The notes under the pieces: generated by a model
What the model was told of the DNA's origin: nothing
The model's database searches: none
The model's input: the letters and a program-made list of their open reading frames with translations, nothing else
Program-made: the position numbers and the translations under genes
Shown here: positions 25,653 through 35,492 of the stretch, in pieces
Numbering within the stretch: the stretch's first letter is position 1
How the letters are laid out: every line of letters begins with the position of its first letter
Assembly (NCBI RefSeq): GCF_019334305.1
Contig: NZ_JAHWGH010000004.1
Span: forward strand, 1 to 39,332
DNA: 39,332 nt
Source of the DNA: Rossellomorea orangium
Lineage (GTDB): Bacteria; Bacillota; Bacilli; Bacillales; Bacillaceae_B
Direction: 5' to 3'

Positions 25653-26246
25653 TTATGATCCTTCTTTTATTAATGTTTTCATATCCTGGACGATTTCATC
25701 ATAAGGAACATCGCTATTACCGCTATAGGTTTTCACAACGGTTCCTTCCTGGTTCACCAGATAGAAGCTTGTACCATGAATCATTTGGTCCGAATTTGGG
25801 TCGTCGGCTACAATTGATCGGAAGGAATGCTCCGCGAGATTTTTCACTTCTTCGAATTCATAACCTGTCAAAAGTTCCCATTTACTTGTGTCTGCTTCAA
25901 AGTTTGATATGTACTCTTTTAATGCATCTGGTGTATCCTTTTCCGGATCCACGCTGAATGATACTACCCTATAATCTTCTACACCCTCGTCTTTGAGCTT
26001 CTTCTGTAACTTGGTTAAATTGAACGTCATTGGAGGGCAAACTGTTTCGCAGCTGGTGAAGATGAAATCTGCAATCCAGACCTGGCCTTTTAAATCTTGT
26101 AAACTGACTGGTTGATTATTCTGATTCGTATAGGAAAAATCCTTCACTTCATAATCTGTTTCTGCTTGAAAGTCACTATTGCTGCAACCTGCAAGGAGAA
26201 TCCCGATGATTGTCATCACCACAATGAATGTTTTGGTTTTTGACAT
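25653..26246 (-). CDS. ypmQ: Sco1/SenC-type copper chaperone lipoprotein
   Basis: This 197-aa thioredoxin-fold lipoprotein delivers copper to the Cu(A) site of cytochrome c oxidase. The lipobox LLAGC puts the lipidated Cys at 21. The copper ligands are all present: C66-E-T-V-C70-P and His157 in MIHGTSFYL. Length and order match B. subtilis YpmQ (BsSco). All cysteine codons are normal, so it is not a selenoprotein variant. It is monocistronic, with its own terminator. Confidence 0.93.
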   Translation of the reverse strand: MSKTKTFIVVMTIIGILLAGCSNSDFQAETDYEVKDFSYTNQNNQPVSLQDLKGQVWIADFIFTSCETVCPPMTFNLTKLQKKLKDEGVEDYRVVSFSVDPEKDTPDALKEYISNFEADTSKWELLTGYEFEEVKNLAEHSFRSIVADDPNSDQMIHGTSFYLVNQEGTVVKTYSGNSDVPYDEIVQDMKTLIKEGS

Positions 26247-26467
26247 CTATATCTCCTCCGACTTTTATCTTTCTCTTCCATTCTATGTTAGTAAAAAGAG
26301 GATGAAAAAACAATTCCTACAGGTAAGATTCATTGTCTATTTTGTGAAACCTTTTCTATTCTGGTGATTCGGCTATCAAGTGCATCCTTGGGGAATACCT
26401 TGCATTCAGCTTCCCTTTTCTTCAAATCCCTAAGGTAATGCTCGACGGGCTTTCTCCCAATGATTCT

Positions 26468-26761
26468 TTATTCCCGCTCCTGCATCTTCTTTTTTGAAAA
26501 TAAATAATGCAAGGTGAGCCCATGAATGACCATAATCGTAAGGAACGCAAGAAAATAATAGAATACTCCTATCAACCCGTCCGAGAGGTCCTCTGTTATG
26601 AGCCACCAAACAGATGCAAATAGAAGGAAAAGAAATTGGAGTGCGACCCCTTCTAAAAATGGTTTCTTATAGGTGTTAAAGTCCAATAATCTCTTCCAGC
26701 TCCAACCGATTGCAACGACAGCAGATACTAATAATAACAATATATAAATGCTTATTTTCAT
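26468..26761 (-). CDS. Small three-helix membrane protein of unknown function
   Basis: This 97-aa protein has three hydrophobic segments (about 3-21, 38-56 and 64-88) and a charged tail KKKMQERE. I do not recognise it. An AAGGGGAG site lies about eight bases before the ATG. It sits between the ger operon and the Sco gene, in the same direction, with gaps over 100 bp on both sides, so it is probably transcribed alone. Confidence 0.7.
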   Translation of the reverse strand: MKISIYILLLLVSAVVAIGWSWKRLLDFNTYKKPFLEGVALQFLFLLFASVWWLITEDLSDGLIGVFYYFLAFLTIMVIHGLTLHYLFSKKKMQERE

Positions 26762-26817
26762 AGTGATTGCTCCCCTTTCTATCGACCTACCTACATGTTA
26801 TGCAAACTCATTGGAAA

Positions 26818-26867
26818 ATGAAAGAGAAAAAGGAAAATAACAGTATACTTTCCTTCTTCTCTTTCAT
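26818..26867 (-). terminator. Very long hairpin ending the ger operon
   Basis: ATGAAAGAGAAAAAGGAAA (26818-26836) and TTTCCTTCTTCTCTTTCAT (26849-26867) pair at 18 of 19 positions around a 12-nt loop, directly behind the gerC-type stop codon. It is purine/pyrimidine-asymmetric and AT-rich. It probably terminates the ger transcript, though the T-run is short. Confidence 0.7.
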
Positions 26868-26869
26868 CA

Positions 26870-28039
26870 TTATCTCGTTTCTTTAATATATCGATAAGCA
26901 TTGAAATGTTTAATATCCACTTTCACCTTTACTTGTTTTAATGACTCTTCAGTAAGGTAAAACCTGTCCGCACTATTATCCAACTCGTTAAACTTTCCGG
27001 GATGGGTACGATACCACCGTTCACCGACATCAAGAAGATCCATTTTTTTCTCGATTCCTTTTTCATAAACATTTGTTATTTTTTTTTCTAACGATTTTTG
27101 AAGTTTAGCCTGTAATTCTTTAAAGGGCATATCCTCTATCTTTTCTAATAATTCAGCTTCCACGCTTACTTCCAATGAAAATTTCGGGAAGTTCGCGTGA
27201 TCTTTATTGTATTTCACTTTAGGTTCATCTGCTGTTAATTTAAATGTTGACAGGACCTCACCCTCTTCATACAAGGCATAATCGAGGGAGTTTTTTTTAT
27301 TCTGGAGCCAATCCACAGTCATGGAGTCATTTGCCGAAATATCTCCTTTTAACGTTCCATCTTGAAAAACGCTATATCCATCCAGATAAAGAGATGGTAC
27401 TTTCTCACCTGCACGCCATGAATCACTGTCGATTTTGATATTAGGTATTAATGCAGTCCCCATCGGTTCGTAATATTCCCTTAAAAAATGCATTAAGCTC
27501 GTTGAATCGATGTCATTTTGGATCCCTTCTGATTTTTCTTCGGTCAGGAGAACCGTGTAAACAGGCGGATAGTCAAATAATCCCTTGGCACTAAAAATAT
27601 CTTCAATATCCGTTTCCGTAATAAACAATTCAAGGCTTGGCCGCAGGGAGCGGTTCCTGCCAACATCCTCTAAGACTTCTTTGAATTTATACTTCAATAG
27701 GTTCTTGGACAGGACAAGCGTTTTGGTGTGACCAAAGAACAAGGGGGGTCTCGATACTTTATATAAGTTACTGACTGCCATGTTTAGTGTTTTCCCTTTT
27801 GCAGAACCTACAAAAGTTGGTATCGGATCTGTGGATCTGCTTCCTTCCTGCTTCGCCACATTTGCAAAATTCAATCCCTGAAGAAAAGCTGTATATTCAT
27901 CTTTCGTTTCATCATAGTCCAAACCAATTGAGACAATATAGGTCAAGTCCTGGATGTTTTTTGATCCTGTACAACCTGTTAATAGAAGCATCGAAAGAAT
28001 GATCATGAATTTAGTTATCTTGTTGTTCATTTGGATCAT
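26870..28039 (-). CDS. Ger(x)C-family germinant receptor lipoprotein (C subunit)
   Basis: This 389-aa lipoprotein has the lipobox LLTGC with Cys23 as the lipidation site, followed by the Ger(x)C N-terminal domain (DLTYIVSIGLDYDE; GKTLNMAVSNLYKVSRPPLFFGHTKTLVLSK) and C-terminal domain III. With the A and B subunits it forms a nutrient receptor in the inner membrane of the spore. The frame is open to 28141, but ATG 28039 (MIQMNNKITKF) follows GAGGGAAGG and starts the signal sequence. It overlaps the A-subunit gene by 29 bp and is the last gene of the operon. Confidence 0.92.
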   Translation of the reverse strand: MIQMNNKITKFMIILSMLLLTGCTGSKNIQDLTYIVSIGLDYDETKDEYTAFLQGLNFANVAKQEGSRSTDPIPTFVGSAKGKTLNMAVSNLYKVSRPPLFFGHTKTLVLSKNLLKYKFKEVLEDVGRNRSLRPSLELFITETDIEDIFSAKGLFDYPPVYTVLLTEEKSEGIQNDIDSTSLMHFLREYYEPMGTALIPNIKIDSDSWRAGEKVPSLYLDGYSVFQDGTLKGDISANDSMTVDWLQNKKNSLDYALYEEGEVLSTFKLTADEPKVKYNKDHANFPKFSLEVSVEAELLEKIEDMPFKELQAKLQKSLEKKITNVYEKGIEKKMDLLDVGERWYRTHPGKFNELDNSADRFYLTEESLKQVKVKVDIKHFNAYRYIKETR

Positions 28040-29477
28040 TACCTTCCCTCGTTTTATCTTCTGGATTTGTTGAAGAGGTTCGCCGCTTGTAGAATTGGAC
28101 CGGCAACCTGAGGAAGGAGCGTATGACTTCGTTCCATCCAATAGGAGCTACCGACCCTAAATATGGAGCTCCAAAAGATGAAAGTGTGGACAAATACAAG
28201 ACCGTCAAGATGAAAATCATGACCACACCGAATAAGCCAAAGAATGTACTCACCAATAATACAATGAACCTCAGAATCGTCGTTCCATATTTCAAGGATT
28301 GATTGACAAGAGTAAATGACGATATATACGTAATGGCACCAATGACCAGCATGGTGGGGGAGGTCATCCCCGCCCGAATAGCAGCATCTCCAACAATCAG
28401 GCCGCCTAACACCGAAACAGTCTGCCCGATCGCCCTCGGAAGGCGCACTCCGGCTTCATTGAAAAACTCGAACAAAAACAGGACGATGAACATTTCAACC
28501 GGAGCCGATAGAGGAAGGCCGAACCTTGACATCGAGATGGTTGCCACAAGGAGATATGGGATTTGTTCAATGTTGTAGGCAGAGAATGCCACCCATAAAC
28601 CAGGTAAGAATGCAGAAATTAATATTCCTACCATCCTTATGATTCTTTCCAAAGTCACATAGACGTAATTGATGCTTGAGTCTTCCGGTGACTTTATTTG
28701 CAACAGTAAATTGACCGGCGCTAATGAGATCGTCGGGAATCCGTCTACAATGAGGGCAAACCTTCCCTGATTTAACGAGTCTACGATAAAATCCGGTCTG
28801 CCCGTGTAATCAAAACTGGTGAATATCGAATAAGGATTGTCGTCAATAAGGGATTCAAGGTGTTGATTCCCTGTCAGGACGTCTATGTCTATCTTTCCCA
28901 GCCTCTTATATAATTCGTCAAGCACTCTTTTATCGATGACATCATCAAGATACATAACGGCGATTTCAGTGTGTGACCTCGTACCTACTTTGAACTTTTC
29001 CACACAAAGGGATGGTGTGAACAACCTCCTTCTTATTAAAGAAATATTAGTATTCAAGTCTTCAACGAATCCGTCTTTGGGTCCCCGTATGGATGTTTCC
29101 AATGACGATTCTTCAGGCAGCCTTTTGGGTAAATTTCCTGCATGGATGGATAATATCCTTTCCTCAACAAAGAAAAGGACAAATCCGGAAAAAAGCTTGG
29201 AAGAAATATCATCAATAGATTGATCCGTGACATCTCCCGCTTGAAACAAGTGCACGATTTTTTCTGCATACGATTCATAGGCAAACCCATCAAGCTTTGG
29301 AAAAATGAATTGGTCTAAATAATGCCGATCCACCAGGCTGTCAAAATAAACGATGCTGATTTCCTTGTCTTTAAAGAAATGCGGTTGGATCAGTAAATCC
29401 TGACTATGTGAAAATAATCCCCTCACTTTTTCCAAGGTGTTTCCCTTGTTGTTCGTGTCATTAGAAGCTTTCTTCAT
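28011..29477 (-). CDS. GerA-family spore germination protein (A subunit)
   Basis: This 488-aa protein has an N-terminal soluble domain (about 1-245), the family signature ISLIRRRLFTPSLCVEKFKVGTRSHTEIAVMYL (middle), then about five membrane segments (GILISAFLPGLWVAFSAYN; SAPVEMFIVLFLFEFFNEAGVRLPRAIGQTVS). It ends in a charged hydrophilic tail. The A subunit forms the oligomeric channel-like core of germinant receptors. ATG 29477 (MKKASND) fits an AAAGGA site eight bases upstream better than ATG 29486. It follows the B gene and overlaps the C gene. Confidence 0.93.
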   Translation of the reverse strand: MKKASNDTNNKGNTLEKVRGLFSHSQDLLIQPHFFKDKEISIVYFDSLVDRHYLDQFIFPKLDGFAYESYAEKIVHLFQAGDVTDQSIDDISSKLFSGFVLFFVEERILSIHAGNLPKRLPEESSLETSIRGPKDGFVEDLNTNISLIRRRLFTPSLCVEKFKVGTRSHTEIAVMYLDDVIDKRVLDELYKRLGKIDIDVLTGNQHLESLIDDNPYSIFTSFDYTGRPDFIVDSLNQGRFALIVDGFPTISLAPVNLLLQIKSPEDSSINYVYVTLERIIRMVGILISAFLPGLWVAFSAYNIEQIPYLLVATISMSRFGLPLSAPVEMFIVLFLFEFFNEAGVRLPRAIGQTVSVLGGLIVGDAAIRAGMTSPTMLVIGAITYISSFTLVNQSLKYGTTILRFIVLLVSTFFGLFGVVMIFILTVLYLSTLSSFGAPYLGSVAPIGWNEVIRSFLRLPVQFYKRRTSSTNPEDKTREGNDPNEQQDN

Positions 29478-29534
29478 AGAGAACATCCTTTACTTAGTCG
29501 CTCTGTTAGCCATTGAAAATACCATTTGTTTTCC

Positions 29535-30614
29535 TTACTTCATAAATCTAAGAATGATGGCTGTAACGATGATCTGAAACATGAAAACGAGAACCGTAAG
29601 TGGAAAAAAGATATTATATAAAAACATATAAAAGTCATATGTATCAATTTTGAATAATATCATTCCCAAAAAAACACTAAAAATCGGTATCAATACCTTT
29701 AATGAAATTCGATGTTGACCTTTCTTCTTAATAAGGAGTGCCCCCAAAAGGAACATAAACAAACTAATTCTGATCAGTGCACCACATAGCCACTGATAGA
29801 GAGCAAAGAAATCCAAGTGAGTGATGAACTCTCCTATAGAGAGAATCCTCCACTGCTCATAGGCAGGGTATCTCAAGTTTGAAGATTCTACCGGACCGAA
29901 TTCCATAATGGATGCAGTGAGGGGACCAAACATCAGCCCCATAAAGATTAAGCCGAGCACCACTAAATGATGAAGCTTTATTTTACCTTCACTATATGGT
30001 TGTATCAAAACAACCAAGTATAGTTCGAAAAGGCCGCTCAATACATAAATCATCCCTTTAATGACTGGTTCATATCCATTACTGAAGATCGGAAACAATA
30101 AGCTTGGATCTTTAAGGTTGGTATTTGTTATCGCTATAAAGAATCCAAAGATCATTACCAGTGGTAATAATATCCCACTTGCGATCGCCATATGTTTAAT
30201 CCCGGCCCAGGTGATCAAAAAGCAAATGATTAAAACGCCACCCCAGACTATGAATGAGGGAACATCTGCCAGAAAATAGGAACTTAACCATAGTATTAAA
30301 TCAATAAAGGTGATGTATGCACTTGAAAATAAAAATAAGCCGATTGGAAAAGAAAACAATAGTACGGCCCACCTTGGCCATTTCTGTTGAAGCAAATGAA
30401 AGAAGCCTTCATTTGGAGAATGCTTCACGATGTAAAATATCAAAAATGTCATCAGTAAGAGGATAGGATACGCTGCAAGAATGCTGACCCATCCATCCCG
30501 GCCGGCTGCCTGGAGGATACTGGGGATCAACATGACATGATTTAATAAGCCTGTTGAAAGAATCAACAGCATCAGTAACTGTCTAGGAATCAGGATTTTT
30601 CGGATACTCTTCAT
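29535..30614 (-). CDS. GerB-family spore germination permease (B subunit)
   Basis: This 359-aa integral membrane protein has about ten hydrophobic segments in the APC-transporter-like arrangement of spore permeases (start RKILIPRQLLMLLILSTGLLN; later NLRYPAYEQWRILSIGEFITHLDFFALYQW, which holds the family RYPxxEP-like region). The B subunit is thought to bind the germinant. Here it is the first gene, so the operon runs B-A-C, unlike the common A-B-C order. No clear sigma G promoter is seen in the 150 bp upstream. Confidence 0.92.
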   Translation of the reverse strand: MKSIRKILIPRQLLMLLILSTGLLNHVMLIPSILQAAGRDGWVSILAAYPILLLMTFLIFYIVKHSPNEGFFHLLQQKWPRWAVLLFSFPIGLFLFSSAYITFIDLILWLSSYFLADVPSFIVWGGVLIICFLITWAGIKHMAIASGILLPLVMIFGFFIAITNTNLKDPSLLFPIFSNGYEPVIKGMIYVLSGLFELYLVVLIQPYSEGKIKLHHLVVLGLIFMGLMFGPLTASIMEFGPVESSNLRYPAYEQWRILSIGEFITHLDFFALYQWLCGALIRISLFMFLLGALLIKKKGQHRISLKVLIPIFSVFLGMILFKIDTYDFYMFLYNIFFPLTVLVFMFQIIVTAIILRFMK

Positions 30615-30711
30615 GTGAACTCTCCACTTGTTTAGTCGTTTTACCTCTATTTATGTCCCAGATATCTAAATTAAAACCCCTTGCCTTGTATCTCATGAGC
30701 TACACTCATAT

Positions 30712-30746
30712 AAAAAAGGTCAAGGATGTTGATCCTTGACCTTTTA
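30712..30746. terminator. Bidirectional terminator after sbcC
   Basis: AAAAGGTCAAGGAT, loop GTTG and ATCCTTGACCTTTT form a perfect 14-bp stem with A- and T-rich flanks, 16 bp past the sbcC stop. Confidence 0.88.
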
Positions 30747-30761
30747 TTAAGTATGAAAGTT

Positions 30762-33700
30762 TCAAGCTAAGAATTGGAATTCCGTCCTGCTTCCACTTTG
30801 GGAAGATATTACCTCTAGTCGGGCATCAATTCTCTCTTTCAGCTCTGGAACATGTGAAATTAACCCAACTAATCGGCCGCTGCTTTGTATATCCATTAAT
30901 GCTTCGATCGCATGATCAAGCGATTCCGGATCGAGGGTCCCGAATCCTTCATCTATAAACATCGTTTCTAGGGAGACTCCACCGGCATATTGCTGTACCA
31001 CATCTGCCAGACCAAGTGCCAAAGCCAATGATGCCTTGAAGCTTTCCCCTCCGGATAGCGTCTTGACATGCCTTTCCTGACCTGTATATTGATCAAAAAC
31101 CAGGAGCTCTAAACCACTCTGTACATTTCCTTTACTTCGATCAGTCTTACGGATCAATTGATATCGACCTGACGTCATTTTAAGCAGTCTCTCATTTGCG
31201 ACCCGAAGGATGTCTTCCAGGAACGACGCCAAAACATATCGTTCAAACGTGATTCGGTTTGCATTCTGCCCCCGCGCTACTTCTGCCAGGTGTCCGACTG
31301 TTTGATATTTTGATTCTAAATGCTTGATCCCTTTGTTAATGGACGTCACCCTAGTGAGAATGAGTTCATTCTCCTTTTTATTCGTCATGATCTTATTAAG
31401 CTCATCATTTACGATCCTTAATTCCTGAGTAATCTTGACTATTTTATCATCGATTTCCTTCACATCCGGCCTCTCTTTATCTTTTAATAGCAAGCTGATA
31501 TCCGTTAAACGGTCAGAAACCGACCGCAGATCTTCTCCGAATGCTTTCACTCTGTCTTGCAGTTCTAAGATCTCCTTCTCAGATCTTTTCGCTTCAAGGA
31601 AGGCTTTATAATGTGAGAACCCTTGTTCTGTGAGAAGTGCCAGAAAAGATTCCCTTTCGGATTTCATTTCGGCATTCACTCTATCAATATGATCTTCTTT
31701 GTCCCTTACTTGAGATTCCTTTACACTGTTCAGATTCGTCAACTCATAATATTGTTTTTGAGCGTGTTCAAATTTCGCCTTTAAATCTTTCAGTCTATGT
31801 TTCTCTTTCTGTAACAATTGAAGAAATTGAGGCTTTGTTCTTAGCTCATTGGGAATGGATTCCTTTACTTTTTCTAGCGTCGTATTTTTTTTATGGAACA
31901 AGGTATTGAGTTCTTGAAGAACTTCTTGGTTCTTCCCTCTGGCGCTTTCAAGTTCTTCGAGTTTCCCCCTTCCCTTTCTCACTTCCTCCCGCATGATCTT
32001 CATTTGCTCCACTTCTTTTTCCTTTTCCGCAATATCAGTCTTTAAGGATTTTATTTCTACCGTCATCTCAATAAGGGTATCCTCAACTTCTAACGGATTA
32101 AAGTCCCGTATCTTTTCCCTGATTTTATTAACGGTATGATCTATCTGCTCCTGAATACTTTGAATCTTTGTTTCCTCTTGTGCAATGGCCAGACTCAATG
32201 TTTTCTCTTCACGTTCCAACTCCTGTTGCTTTCCTTCAGCCATCTTCAAATCTTCATCGGAAGGAAGGGAATCTCCCCCTGCGGCAGGTTTTGGATGGTG
32301 CTGTGATCCACAGACAGGGCAGGGAATGTCATCTGATAAGCCTCTCGCAAGTGAAGCAGCTTGAGCTGATTTCCACTTTTCTTCTAGAAATCCCAGAGTC
32401 TCAGAAGCATCGTGAAGACGGTTCTGAAGCTGACTATATTGTTTTTTTAACGTTGCATCCTGTTTTTTGACATGATGCAGGTTTTGTTCCATCTTTTGGA
32501 TCTCCTTGACCTTCTCGAGCATAGATAGTTTCTCCTGCAGGTTTTTTTCAAGTTGAAATAAACCTTCCTGTCCCATTTCTCCTTCATTAAGTCGTATTTC
32601 CCGTTCCTTGATTCCTTGTTGTAAAAACTCAATCTGATCGTTCTGTTTAGCGACAATCTCTTTTTGTCTTTCGTACCTTTCTTCCAAATCGCGGGTTTCC
32701 CTCATTAAAGTGTCCAAAGAGTCTATATCTTTTTCCATACCTTCGAGCTGAGTGACTTTCCTGGCAGTTTGATCCCTTAATGTCTCATTTTTCATTTCTT
32801 CTTCCAATGTCAATTTGGCTGCCTTCCGCTTTTCCGCGATTTCTTGCTTTCCCCTGGATAGTTCAGCTAATTGACTCTTCAGTTCATTAAGATTCCGATT
32901 AAGTTTATGGCAATACTCATCTTGTTGGACGAGACGGGCTGCCCTCTCCGCCAATAGAATCTCCTGACTTAGCGATTCTATTTCAGGCTTTACTTTTAAA
33001 AGGGACTCTTTCTGATTCTTTAGTTTCTCTTGAAGATCGAATTGTTCAATCAAGCCTTTTGCTTCTACTAGATCCTTCTGAAGAACATCTCTCTTCTCCT
33101 GAACGGATTCGTACTGTTGCTGAAGTTCCTGTCCCTTATTTTCCATTATTTCTATCTGAGGGGCCAGAAGTTGAAGAATTCGATGATCATTCAACGGATT
33201 CTCTAATAATAGTGATTGAAGTTCTTCATTCTCTTCAAAATGGATTCTCAGTAATTCCCTGGTTCGTTCTTCTACAGACGTTTCGACTGCTTTTTTTAAA
33301 TCATCTGCTTCTGACTTCAATTTTTCCTGGATGACCTTGTAAAGTTCTGTATGGAACAGGCGTTGAAGAATCAGTTCTTTGTCTTTGCTGTCCGATGTGA
33401 GAAGCTTCCGAAATTCTCCTTGTGGGATCATAAGAATTTGCCTGAATTGGTTGGCGTCCAGCTGAATCAATCCTCTAATCTTCTCATCTACTTCTCTCAC
33501 ATTAGCTGCAAGAAGATGCTCCTTACCGTCTTCATCATTCACATACAGTTCTGACCTGGCATTGATGGTAGTGTATCCCTCACCCCTTGCCTTCTTTTTG
33601 TCTTGTTGTGGGGATCGCCAAATACGATACGTCTTTCCTCGTAAACTGAAGAGAAGTTCTACTTCTGTTATATCATCGTCATGAGCAAATTGACTTCTTA

Positions 33701-33896
33701 GTTCGGTAGGGTTGCGGTCTTCCCCACTTGCTTTTCCATAAATCGCATAGGAAATCCCATCGAAGATCGTTGTTTTCCCAGAACCTGTCTTTCCTGAAAT
33801 GACGAACATGGTGCGATTACCCAGCTCGCGAAAATCAATAATCTCCCTATCTGCATACGGTCCAAATGCTTGCAATACCAATTGAAGTGGCTTCAT
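30762..33896 (-). CDS. sbcC: Exonuclease subunit SbcC (Rad50-like ATPase)
   Basis: This 1044-aa SMC-like protein of the SbcCD (Mre11-Rad50 type) complex trims hairpins and protein-blocked DNA ends. Seen: Walker A GKTGSGKT (35-42), a long heptad-rich coiled coil (about 200-880) interrupted by the zinc hook C526-P-V-C529, the ABC signature LSGGESFKASLALALGLADVV, and Walker B TMFIDEGFGTLD near the C-terminus. The start ATG overlaps the sbcD stop (ATGA), so the two are translationally coupled. It ends at a strong terminator. Confidence 0.96.
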   Translation of the reverse strand: MKPLQLVLQAFGPYADREIIDFRELGNRTMFVISGKTGSGKTTIFDGISYAIYGKASGEDRNPTELRSQFAHDDDITEVELLFSLRGKTYRIWRSPQQDKKKARGEGYTTINARSELYVNDEDGKEHLLAANVREVDEKIRGLIQLDANQFRQILMIPQGEFRKLLTSDSKDKELILQRLFHTELYKVIQEKLKSEADDLKKAVETSVEERTRELLRIHFEENEELQSLLLENPLNDHRILQLLAPQIEIMENKGQELQQQYESVQEKRDVLQKDLVEAKGLIEQFDLQEKLKNQKESLLKVKPEIESLSQEILLAERAARLVQQDEYCHKLNRNLNELKSQLAELSRGKQEIAEKRKAAKLTLEEEMKNETLRDQTARKVTQLEGMEKDIDSLDTLMRETRDLEERYERQKEIVAKQNDQIEFLQQGIKEREIRLNEGEMGQEGLFQLEKNLQEKLSMLEKVKEIQKMEQNLHHVKKQDATLKKQYSQLQNRLHDASETLGFLEEKWKSAQAASLARGLSDDIPCPVCGSQHHPKPAAGGDSLPSDEDLKMAEGKQQELEREEKTLSLAIAQEETKIQSIQEQIDHTVNKIREKIRDFNPLEVEDTLIEMTVEIKSLKTDIAEKEKEVEQMKIMREEVRKGRGKLEELESARGKNQEVLQELNTLFHKKNTTLEKVKESIPNELRTKPQFLQLLQKEKHRLKDLKAKFEHAQKQYYELTNLNSVKESQVRDKEDHIDRVNAEMKSERESFLALLTEQGFSHYKAFLEAKRSEKEILELQDRVKAFGEDLRSVSDRLTDISLLLKDKERPDVKEIDDKIVKITQELRIVNDELNKIMTNKKENELILTRVTSINKGIKHLESKYQTVGHLAEVARGQNANRITFERYVLASFLEDILRVANERLLKMTSGRYQLIRKTDRSKGNVQSGLELLVFDQYTGQERHVKTLSGGESFKASLALALGLADVVQQYAGGVSLETMFIDEGFGTLDPESLDHAIEALMDIQSSGRLVGLISHVPELKERIDARLEVISSQSGSRTEFQFLA

Positions 33897-35041
33897 GCCT
33901 GATCGACCTCCCTTCTGGCTTTCTCAAACACTGTTTCTAAGACTTCTTCCTTTTCATCACTGAATTCACTAGTTGTCATGTCCCTGTAAAATTCTTTAAA
34001 TAAGTCCATTTCCGACCGCGTTTTATCTTCTAAAACTGCTTGAAACGTATTTTTCTTTTTGGCATCTGTCAGATCCCGTTTCCGTTCCAAATGAAGGACG
34101 TTAGGGTAAACTTGACGCAGTTGATTAATCGGATCGATTAACGTCCCCTCATCATGAAGCGTAATTTTCAGATAATCATCCACTTTCTGGGACTGATAGA
34201 AAGATGGTGCCAGAAGTTCTTCCATATGACCATGCAGTTCCCTCATATCCAGTTTGGGTTGAAGCACCTTCTCCCTCAGCTGGAAGCTTCCGTTCTTCTC
34301 CATATCAACTATGGTGACTGATTTCCTCTGTGAAGCTTCTGAAAACGAATATTTCAACAGGGAACCTGAATACCTAATCGTTTCATGTTTAATGGCATCC
34401 GGACTATGAAGATGTCCGAGGGCAGTGTAATGAAACGGACGAAACACCTCGGCGCCCACACATCCTGATCCACCGACAGAAAGCGTACGTTCCGAATCCG
34501 TCGTCTTCCCTCCGAGTACAAAGGCATGACCAACAAAAACATGTGGTTCATCCGGATTCATATGTTCCTCGATTCTCTTGACGATGGCTTCCATCGCCCC
34601 ATGGTGACTATTGACCGAATCATCTTCAAGAACTTGTCTGACCGTACCCGGTTCGGCATACGGAACACAGTGGAAGTTCACCCCTTTAATATTGATGGGG
34701 GTAAAATCCTTCGTAATCTTTCCTTTTAAATAAAAATGACTATGTTTATACCATGAAGATCCAAACGATAGTCTTTCAGCACTATCATGATTACCTGACA
34801 CAGCTACTATCGGTGTGTCCAGTTCTACATTTATGCGATACAACACCTCATCTAACAGTTCCACTGCTTCTGTAGGTGGAACAGATCGATCATAGAGATC
34901 ACCTGCAATGACGACTGCATCGGGTTCTTCTTCATTCACAAGCTTGATAAATTCCTCCAATATGTATCGTTGTTCTTCTGTCATGTAAATGCCATGCACC
35001 AATTTACCCAGGTGCCAGTCAGCGGTATGAATGAATTTCAC
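33893..35041 (-). CDS. sbcD: Exonuclease subunit SbcD (Mre11-like nuclease)
   Basis: This 382-aa metallophosphoesterase-fold nuclease pairs with SbcC. Metal motifs are in order: FIHTADWHLGK (D8, H10), IAGDLYDRSVPP, VSGNHDSAERL, then GHAFVLGG and LGHLHSPD with the distal histidines. The frame is open upstream to 35206, but GTG 35041 (first residue of MKFIHTADWHLG) has GAGGAGAT seven to nine bases upstream and starts the domain, so I choose it. It overlaps sbcC by 4 bp. The operon here is sbcD-sbcC, with addAB not in the window. Confidence 0.95.
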   Translation of the reverse strand: MKFIHTADWHLGKLVHGIYMTEEQRYILEEFIKLVNEEEPDAVVIAGDLYDRSVPPTEAVELLDEVLYRINVELDTPIVAVSGNHDSAERLSFGSSWYKHSHFYLKGKITKDFTPINIKGVNFHCVPYAEPGTVRQVLEDDSVNSHHGAMEAIVKRIEEHMNPDEPHVFVGHAFVLGGKTTDSERTLSVGGSGCVGAEVFRPFHYTALGHLHSPDAIKHETIRYSGSLLKYSFSEASQRKSVTIVDMEKNGSFQLREKVLQPKLDMRELHGHMEELLAPSFYQSQKVDDYLKITLHDEGTLIDPINQLRQVYPNVLHLERKRDLTDAKKKNTFQAVLEDKTRSEMDLFKEFYRDMTTSEFSDEKEEVLETVFEKARREVDQA

Positions 35042-35169
35042 TGTTTGATCTCCTCTCCGGACAATAATGTTTCTAATAGAATTATAGCAAACTCCCAAGG
35101 TCACCGTGTATGGAAAAACCCTGGGAGAACATTCGTTCCAGCCGTTACTTATTTCTCTATAAAGCACCG

Positions 35170-35197
35170 CAAAAAAGAGACCGTACAAAACGGTCCC
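35170..35197 (-). terminator. Terminator of yvrJ
   Basis: Minus strand: GGACCGT, TTTGT loop, ACGGTCTC and six Ts, within 10 bp of the yvrJ stop. Confidence 0.78.
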
Positions 35198-35205
35198 CCC
35201 TTCCA

Positions 35206-35343
35206 TTATTCTTTGAGCTGCTGAGGTAGTGTTTGAATTGATGTGATGACGGCATCAAGCTTTGTCTCGATTCGATAAAGAAGATACATCGTGACCACTA
35301 TCGGAAAACCTACTTCAGATACAAAGGAAATAATCGATTCCAT
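35206..35343 (-). CDS. yvrJ: YvrJ-family small protein
   Basis: This 45-aa protein, too short for most ORF filters, starts MESIISFVSEVGFPIVVTMYLLYRI and ends TLPQQLKE. The pattern GFPIVVTxYLLxRIExKLD is typical of the YvrJ family of Bacillus, a single-helix peptide. The start follows AAAGGGGGGAGAGG. It has its own terminator and is therefore probably independent of sbcDC. Function unknown. Confidence 0.82.
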   Translation of the reverse strand: MESIISFVSEVGFPIVVTMYLLYRIETKLDAVITSIQTLPQQLKE

Positions 35344-35403
35344 CCTCTCCCCCCTTTCATCCTCTATATAGGTAATTTGAAAAGAAAAGGGTACAAAACC
35401 AAC

Positions 35404-35438
35404 AAAAAAAACGAATCCATGACAAATTGGATTCGCTT
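35404..35438 (-). terminator. Terminator of the lipoprotein gene
   Basis: Minus strand: GCGAATCCAA, TTTGTCA loop, TGGATTCG and eight Ts, about 55 bp behind the stop at 35493. Confidence 0.78.
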
Positions 35439-35492
35439 TTCTTAAGTAGTAGTAGCAGATTGTATGTGAATAAACTTTGTCGGCTTTGATTA

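Noticed and set aside
25653..26246. Sco protein as a possible selenoprotein
   Set aside because: Both copper-site residues are encoded by normal cysteine codons and there is no in-frame UGA.
30615..30700. Sigma G promoter for the ger operon (CATAAAT as -10)
   Set aside because: The -10 does not fit CATNNTA well and no GNATA-type -35 is found at the proper distance.
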